DNA of 64,000 nt from Apostichopus japonicus. Lineage: Eukaryota; Echinodermata; Holothuroidea; Aspidochirotida; Stichopodidae. The DNA is taken from assembly GCF_037975245.1 (NCBI RefSeq), contig NC_092562.1, positions 21,719,054 through 21,783,053 on the forward strand, in the 5' to 3' direction. Every line of letters starts with the position of its first letter. Position 1 is the first letter of the stretch. Of this stretch, positions 62,501 to 64,000 are shown in pieces. A model generated the notes under the pieces. It ran no database searches, was not told the DNA's origin, and was given only the letters and a program-made list of their open reading frames with translations. Both the position numbers and the translations under genes were made by a program.

Positions 62501-62930
62501 TTGTCACATCTTTTACATCAACATTTGCATAATTAGTTATCTATGTTATCTACTGTCAGTCAATTAAGCTTGTATCAAAAAAGAAAAAAAATACATTTTC
62601 AAACCGAGAGAACTCTGAAGTTTGAACATATTTGGAAGTTTTTCCTTCTGATGAATGTAATGTTAAATACTAAAGTATCATCATGAAAAGTCAAGGTACA
62701 AACTCTTTCTTTGGTAAAAAATTTAAGACATTAATACTTCTTTTGGGAAATCTTTCATGCTTTAATATAAAAAAAACAAAAAAAACAACACACACACGCA
62801 CACACTTCCAAAAGGAAACAAGTAAACATCTGTGGTAACCATTTTCATACATGCAAGACGGTGAAGAAAAGAAAGAGAATACATACCAATGGTTTGACAC
62901 GGTATGTTCGATCGATAACAGATGTCATAT
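44313..62930 (-). CDS. ADAMTS6/10: ADAMTS6/ADAMTS10-type metalloprotease, 3' portion (16 coding exons; 5' part outside window)
   Basis: Secreted zinc metalloprotease of the extracellular matrix. Exons in transcript order: 62887-62930, 58922-59027, 57276-57410, 56378-56522, 54524-54634, 52928-53073, 52622-52685, 52143-52391, 50622-50826, 49117-49280, 48481-48619, 47922-48051, 47260-47464, 46171-46347, 45026-45182, 44313-44503. All phases match and the joined frame is open for 788 codons. Order: end of catalytic domain with HEIGHNFGMKHD zinc site and Met-turn (GGIMAG), disintegrin-like, TSR1, Cys-rich, spacer, TSR2-5, acidic tail. Spacer segments [12 protein letters not shown] and [14 protein letters not shown] and a total of five TSRs point to ADAMTS6/10 and not ADAMTS7/12 or 16/18. 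The signal peptide, prodomain and first part of the catalytic domain must lie past 64,000. Known members act on fibrillin microfibrils; the substrate here is unknown. Confidence 0.9.
45026..45182 (-). CDS. ADAMTS6/10: ADAMTS exon: TSR5
   Basis: [20 protein letters not shown], then [19 protein letters not shown] and DNVVVAA. Acceptor CTTTGCAG at 45183; donor GTAAGT at 45020-45025 (phase 1). In vertebrate ADAMTS6/10 a PLAC domain follows this repeat. Confidence 0.92.
46171..46347 (-). CDS. ADAMTS6/10: ADAMTS exon: TSR4 and start of TSR5
   Basis: 177 nt, phase 0 both sides. [18 protein letters not shown], then [20 protein letters not shown] and RWTTGQWSE. The exon equals one TSR-sized module and could be skipped in frame. 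Donor GTAAAG at 46170. Confidence 0.92.
46401..47259 (-). repeat. About 65-bp minisatellite reaching an ADAMTS 5' splice site
   Basis: About 13 units, those in 46690-47220 being very similar (+ strand CTACAACCACCTAATCTG, then CAGATGAGGTCTAGGCCTG). The first part (46401-46680) uses a diverged double unit of about 128 bp. In transcript sense each unit contains GTAGGTGT or GTAAGTGT followed by CAGGGGAACAGG, homologous to the genuine donor GTAAGTGTAAAGGGACGCAGG. Confidence 0.9.
47260..47464 (-). CDS. ADAMTS6/10: ADAMTS exon: TSR3 and start of TSR4
   Basis: [20 protein letters not shown], then [19 protein letters not shown] and ETSDWTR. Donor GTAAGTGT at 47252-47259 directly abuts a minisatellite whose unit repeats the donor sequence. 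Acceptor GTCTAG at 47465. Confidence 0.93.
47922..48051 (-). CDS. ADAMTS6/10: ADAMTS exon: rest of TSR2
   Basis: [19 protein letters not shown], then [18 protein letters not shown] and ADCPP. Acceptor CCGCAG at 48052; donor GTGAGT at 47921. Confidence 0.9.
48481..48619 (-). CDS. ADAMTS6/10: ADAMTS exon: end of spacer and start of TSR2
   Basis: [19 protein letters not shown], then [18 protein letters not shown]. WSECSxTCAGG begins the second thrombospondin repeat. Acceptor CACGTAG at 48620; donor GTGAGT at 48480. Confidence 0.92.
49117..49280 (-). CDS. ADAMTS6/10: ADAMTS exon: spacer domain
   Basis: [19 protein letters not shown], then [20 protein letters not shown]. This spacer sequence is the best evidence for the ADAMTS6/10 subgroup. 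Acceptor TTTAG at 49281; donor GTAAGG at 49116. Confidence 0.95.
50622..50826 (-). CDS. ADAMTS6/10: ADAMTS exon: end of Cys-rich domain and start of spacer
   Basis: [17 protein letters not shown], then [19 protein letters not shown]: the GCD..L.S...EDkCr.CGGDGstC signature. The spacer follows with [18 protein letters not shown]. Donor GTAAGA at 50621. Confidence 0.95.
50933..51985. repeat. Local tandem duplication, second copy split by a MITE
   Basis: Copy 1 (50933 to about 51112) and copy 2 (51143-51270 plus 51927 to about 51985) share ACAACACCGAATAACTTTAA, GAAGAGGCTGCGGAAAATAC and GGGATTCCTGCT, offset about 210 bases. It lies in the ADAMTS intron between the Cys-rich exons. Copy 2 contains the element at 51271-51926. 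Confidence 0.87.
51271..51926. mobile_element. MITE-like DNA transposon with perfect 13-bp inverted ends
   Basis: Ends CAGGGATGTAAGT and ACTTACATCCCTG are exact inverted copies. Flanking target duplication TTTGAAA on both sides. 656 bases, no transposase frame. The uninterrupted target survives in the neighbouring duplicate at about 51054-51070 (ACTTTGAAAGGGATTCC), which fixes the element borders. Confidence 0.9.
52143..52391 (-). CDS. ADAMTS6/10: ADAMTS exon: Cys-rich domain
   Basis: 249 nt, 83 codons, phase 0 both sides. [18 protein letters not shown], then [11 protein letters not shown], then [11 protein letters not shown]. The DICINGxCK motif is the conserved core of ADAMTS cysteine-rich regions. 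Acceptor GGTAG at 52392; donor GTACAT at 52142. Confidence 0.95.
52622..52685 (-). CDS. ADAMTS6/10: ADAMTS exon: end of TSR1
   Basis: 64 nt. Encodes [18 protein letters not shown], then NKE, completing TSR1 (Y C.G.R.R.RSCN). Acceptor TTTCAACAG at 52686; donor GTAAAAG at 52621. Confidence 0.92.
52928..53073 (-). CDS. ADAMTS6/10: ADAMTS exon: end of disintegrin-like domain and TSR1
   Basis: [20 protein letters not shown], then [17 protein letters not shown] and [10 protein letters not shown]: the canonical first thrombospondin type 1 repeat ([17 protein letters not shown]). The donor is the weak GTTTGA at 52922-52927; only it gives the right phase for the next exon. Confidence 0.92.
54524..54634 (-). 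CDS. ADAMTS6/10: ADAMTS exon: disintegrin-like domain, second part
   Basis: 111 nt, 37 codons, phase 0 both sides. [16 protein letters not shown], then [13 protein letters not shown], matching VC.eLWC.......C.tnsIPAAEGT.C. Donor GTAGGT at 54518-54523. In this protein the usual LWC is LAC. Confidence 0.92.
56125..56360. repeat. About 25-bp G-rich minisatellite just inside an ADAMTS intron
   Basis: Unit GTGGTGGGGGAGGCAGAGGT with GAGG, about 8 copies, on the + strand. In the transcript it is C-rich and starts about 17 bases after the donor at 56377. Confidence 0.9.
56378..56522 (-). CDS. ADAMTS6/10: ADAMTS exon: disintegrin-like domain, first part
   Basis: Encodes [14 protein letters not shown], then [24 protein letters not shown] in two stretches, matching LDSGRGtCLDN....PGQ....eQC of the family. 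Donor GTAAGAG at 56371-56377 (GT at 56376-56377) was chosen because AGT|GTAAGA keeps phase 0 and the C-x5-C spacing (CNFSNIC). Confidence 0.88.
57276..57410 (-). CDS. ADAMTS6/10: ADAMTS exon: third zinc ligand and Met-turn
   Basis: Encodes [18 protein letters not shown], then [15 protein letters not shown] and [12 protein letters not shown]. The third zinc His (in MKHD) and the Met-turn methionine are present, so the active site is intact. Acceptor TTTTCAG at 57411; donor GTAAGT at 57270-57275. Confidence 0.95.
58922..59027 (-). CDS. ADAMTS6/10: ADAMTS exon: zinc-binding site, first half
   Basis: Encodes [18 protein letters not shown], then [17 protein letters not shown]. Donor GTATGT at 58916-58921 splits the Asn codon. 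The preceding intron (59028-62886, 3.9 kb) is the longest of this gene in the window. Confidence 0.95.
61926..62136. mobile_element. hAT-like MITE in the large ADAMTS intron
   Basis: Exact 8-bp target duplication CACTTGAT at 61918-61925 and 62137-62144. Ends CACTGGTAGCCAAAC and, inverted, CAGGGGTAGTCGAAC (11 of 15 match), Charlie-like. 211 bases. Confidence 0.85.
62161..62260. repeat. 50-bp direct tandem duplication
   Basis: Two copies (62161-62210, 62211-62260) beginning TTATATGGGGACACTTTATC, almost identical, starting 17 bases after the target duplication of the hAT-like element. Confidence 0.95.
62887..62930 (-). CDS. ADAMTS6/10: ADAMTS exon: catalytic domain segment YDIC
   Basis: 44-nt exon between acceptor TTTCTTTCAG (AG at 62931-62932) and donor GTATGT (62881-62886). 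It encodes [15 protein letters not shown], matching the RYDIC..kn.PCgTlG segment that precedes the zinc site in ADAMTS6/10. It is short, but both phases fit the next exon. Confidence 0.82.
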
Positions 62931-63768
62931 CTGAAAGAAAGCAAAGAATGGATGAATGGTCCACCTGGGTCGATTCTAAGGACTGCAACCTCAAATTATG
63001 CACTGAATATGATACACTGAAATAAAAAATCCCAAGAGAAGGCAACTTTCACTTTCAAGTATGATTCATTTTCATGAATGATGAAAATAACGTTCCTTTT
63101 AAAATGCTAAATGTATATACTCATCCCATTTTTCTATTTTATCAGAGTAGAACTATCACAAACAAGTTCCCCTTTTACCACACCTCTTCTCCCCCCTCCC
63201 CACCCACCTAAAACAAACAGGAGATACTTTAAAAAATGTCTCAATGATTTCTTTTGAGAGGGGGGGAGTACATTTTTCGTCAAACTTTATTCAAAGGAGA
63301 TACTCATAACCCCAAAGAACAGGCACCCAAGGGACCAGGTGGCGTTCTCTGGAAATGTAGCTCAAAAGCAGAACATCAGAGAGGGATTAAAACTGACAGA
63401 TATTAGATTAATGAGAATGAAACAGATTAACCCATAAGCTTCCATTTCAGGACGACCTTCAACAAATGCTTTAGAGAACTTCACCTTCTCTGCCAACTTC
63501 CACTCAACACGACCAATAAGTATCACAAAGTCAAACTGTCTACTGACTGGGTCTCCTTGAACCCCAGGAAAGGAACAACTGCCTAAGAGTTGCATGTTTT
63601 GATTACCTCTAAGTGGTATCATACCCTGGGAAATATGTAGTTCAAAACCTGTTTTATAACTTAACAAAAAATATTTTTTATACAAAAAGTTAGGAAAAAA
63701 AAGAAAGAAAAAAAACCAGAGGCTGAGGGTGCAGTATGTCTGTCTGACAAATGATATGATGTTAGTTT

Positions 63769-64000
63769 GAGTTCATTCTCAGATATATTCGGCCTGTTTG
63801 AGTTCATTCTCAGATATATTCGGCTAATTGGAGTTCATTCTCAGATATATTCGGCCCGTTTAAGTTCATTCTCAGATATATTCGGCTAATTGGAGTTCAT
63901 TCTCAGATATATTCGGCTAATTGGAGTTCATTCTCAGATATATTCGGCCCGTTTAAGTTCATTCTCAGATATATTCGGCTAATTGGAGTTCATTCTCAGA
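63769..64000. repeat. 31-bp tandem repeat continuing past the window end
   Basis: At least 7.5 copies of GAGTTCATTCTCAGATATAT plus TCGGC and a 6-base variable end (CTAATTG or CCGTTTA type). It sits in the ADAMTS intron upstream of the first exon seen here. Confidence 0.95.

Noticed and set aside
63362-63685. 107-codon - strand frame upstream of the first ADAMTS exon, considered as a catalytic-domain exon
   Set aside because: It lacks the HHDxAxLxT motif expected just before the YDIC exon and shows no ADAMTS similarity.
1-64000. CRISPR arrays, operons and bacterial signals
   Set aside because: All evidence (introns, SINEs, LINE, MITEs) is eukaryotic; the tandem repeats lack unique spacers between conserved repeats.

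Overview
The window is animal (metazoan) genomic DNA: AT-rich, with introns that obey GT..AG, many simple repeats, small DNA transposons and tRNA-derived SINEs. The repeat style (hAT-like MITEs, poly-G runs, a CR1/L2-type LINE tail ending in an ATT repeat) and the divergence of the two genes suggest a marine deuterostome, most likely an echinoderm. A sea cucumber is my best guess, but that is inference, not proof.

Layout. Positions 1 to about 23,500 hold no protein gene I recognise. They contain several MITEs (1078-1389, 3183-3613, 14884-15365), a foldback element, SINE-like copies, a 17-bp minisatellite and a 5'-truncated LINE at about 12,487-13,012. From 23,655 to 39,732 on the + strand lies a FREM1 (Fras1-related extracellular matrix protein 1) gene. 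Ten coding exons join in frame into 2,212 codons: signal peptide, FREM-type N-terminus, twelve CSPG repeats, one Calx-beta domain, a Pro/Gly-rich linker and a C-terminal C-type lectin domain. On the - strand, from 62,930 down to 44,313, lie the last 16 coding exons (788 codons) of an ADAMTS metalloprotease of the ADAMTS6/ADAMTS10 type. They run from within the zinc protease domain through disintegrin-like, TSR1, Cys-rich and spacer regions to TSR2-5 and an acidic tail. Its 5' exons lie beyond position 64,000. The two genes are tail to tail, with stop codons about 4.6 kb apart. The exon joins were worked out by hand from splice sites, reading phase and remembered family sequence, not from transcripts.

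How they work together. Both products are secreted extracellular-matrix proteins (FREM1 in the Fraser complex of basement membranes, ADAMTS6/10 in microfibril biology). Nothing in the sequence shows that they interact.

Most notable: (1) minisatellites seated on or just inside 5' splice sites, in two cases with the splice-site sequence as part of the repeat unit (FREM1 intron 4; the ADAMTS intron 3' of TSR3); (2) a dispersed repeat carrying AGGTCA-like half-sites in 10-bp register (DR4 arrays); (3) a MITE in one copy of a local duplication whose other copy preserves the empty site; (4) an ADAMTS6/10-type gene whose in-frame last exon encodes an acidic tail where a PLAC domain is expected.
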